Part shown: one piece after another, positions 5,381-5,573 of the stretch | How positions within the stretch are numbered: the first letter of the stretch is position 1 | Layout of the letters: each line of letters starts with the position of its first letter | DNA from: CAZWVR01 sp964637235 | GTDB lineage: Bacteria > Bacteroidota > Bacteroidia > Bacteroidales > S143-33 | Reading direction: 5' to 3' | DNA: 5,573 nucleotides | Assembly (NCBI GenBank): GCA_964637235.1 | Contig: CAZWVR010000122.1 | Span: 1-5,573, forward strand | Translations under genes and position numbers: made by a program | Notes under the pieces: generated by a model | The model's input: the letters and a program-made list of their open reading frames with translations, nothing else | Told to the model about the DNA's origin: nothing | Database searches by the model: none

Positions 5381-5573
5381 ATGAAAAAAATAAAAGAAAA
5401 TATTACTTTAAAAAATATAGCCGTAGTATTATTATTTATCATTTTAGTATTTCTCCTATATCCCTCAGAAAGAAAATTTAGATATGAATTTCAAAAAGGT
5501 AAACCTTGGCAACATAACAACTTAATAGCTCCCTTTGATTTTCCTATCTACAAATTAGAAGATGAATATAAAA
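5381..5573 (+). CDS. 7TM-HD phosphohydrolase, PgpH/YqfF-like, N-terminus only (runs off window)
   Basis: The ATG at 5381 opens a frame that stays open to the window end: 64 whole codons plus one base. After a basic start (MKKIKEN), residues about 12-27 form one membrane segment, followed by LYPSERKFRYEFQKG and then KPWQHNNLIAPFDFPIYK (41-58). The KGKPW...LIAPFDFPI stretch is the recognisable start of the extracytoplasmic domain in Bacteroidota HD-family phosphohydrolases related to PgpH, in which an external domain and seven helices precede a cytoplasmic HD domain that hydrolyses cyclic di-AMP. The HD domain, the other helices and the stop lie beyond the window, so the catalytic function is inferred from the N-terminus alone. 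The gap to arsC is 26 nt with no TAnnTTTG box, which suggests cotranscription. Confidence 0.78.
   Translation, partial: MKKIKENITLKNIAVVLLFIILVFLLYPSERKFRYEFQKGKPWQHNNLIAPFDFPIYKLEDEYK

Noticed and set aside
1..5573. Mobile element, prophage, CRISPR array or tRNA
   Set aside because: No transposase or integrase gene, no terminal inverted repeats around any gene, no regularly spaced repeats and no cloverleaf-like segment was seen.

Overview
The window is strongly AT-rich, with homopolymeric A/T runs in and between genes. It most likely comes from a low-GC member of the Bacteroidota. Three things point there. First, none of the gene starts shows a clear Shine-Dalgarno sequence. Second, three genes are preceded by the phylum's own promoter type (-33 TTTG or TTG, and -7 TAnnTTTG). 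Third, the M23 peptidase and the N-terminus of the last gene look like the Bacteroidota versions of their families. Genus or order cannot be read from this sequence.

Layout. Positions 1-488 hold the 3' end of a CorA-type magnesium transporter. After a 121-nt gap come three co-directional, closely spaced genes (610-3103): an ABC-transporter ATPase, a UbiA-family prenyltransferase and a rhomboid protease, with gaps of 21 and 7 nt, probably one operon from a promoter at 568-597. This set meets a long minus-strand gene (3108-4784), a secreted M23 metallopeptidase, with only 4 nt between the two stop codons. A 159-nt divergent intergenic region (4785-4943) carries a promoter for each direction and a 24-bp near-perfect palindrome. 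On its right are a thioredoxin-type arsenate reductase (4944-5354) and, 26 nt later, the first 64 codons of a membrane-anchored HD phosphohydrolase of the PgpH (c-di-AMP phosphodiesterase) type that runs off the window.

The theme is the cell envelope: ion transport, an ABC exporter ATPase, a membrane prenyl-lipid enzyme, an intramembrane protease, a wall peptidase and a c-di-AMP hydrolase. I see no phage, transposon, CRISPR, tRNA or rRNA. I do not see a convincing wholly new system. The points most worth a second look are the palindrome and stacked promoter at arsC, the ABC ATPase grouped with UbiA and rhomboid genes but no permease, and the possible archaeal-type lipid role of the UbiA protein.
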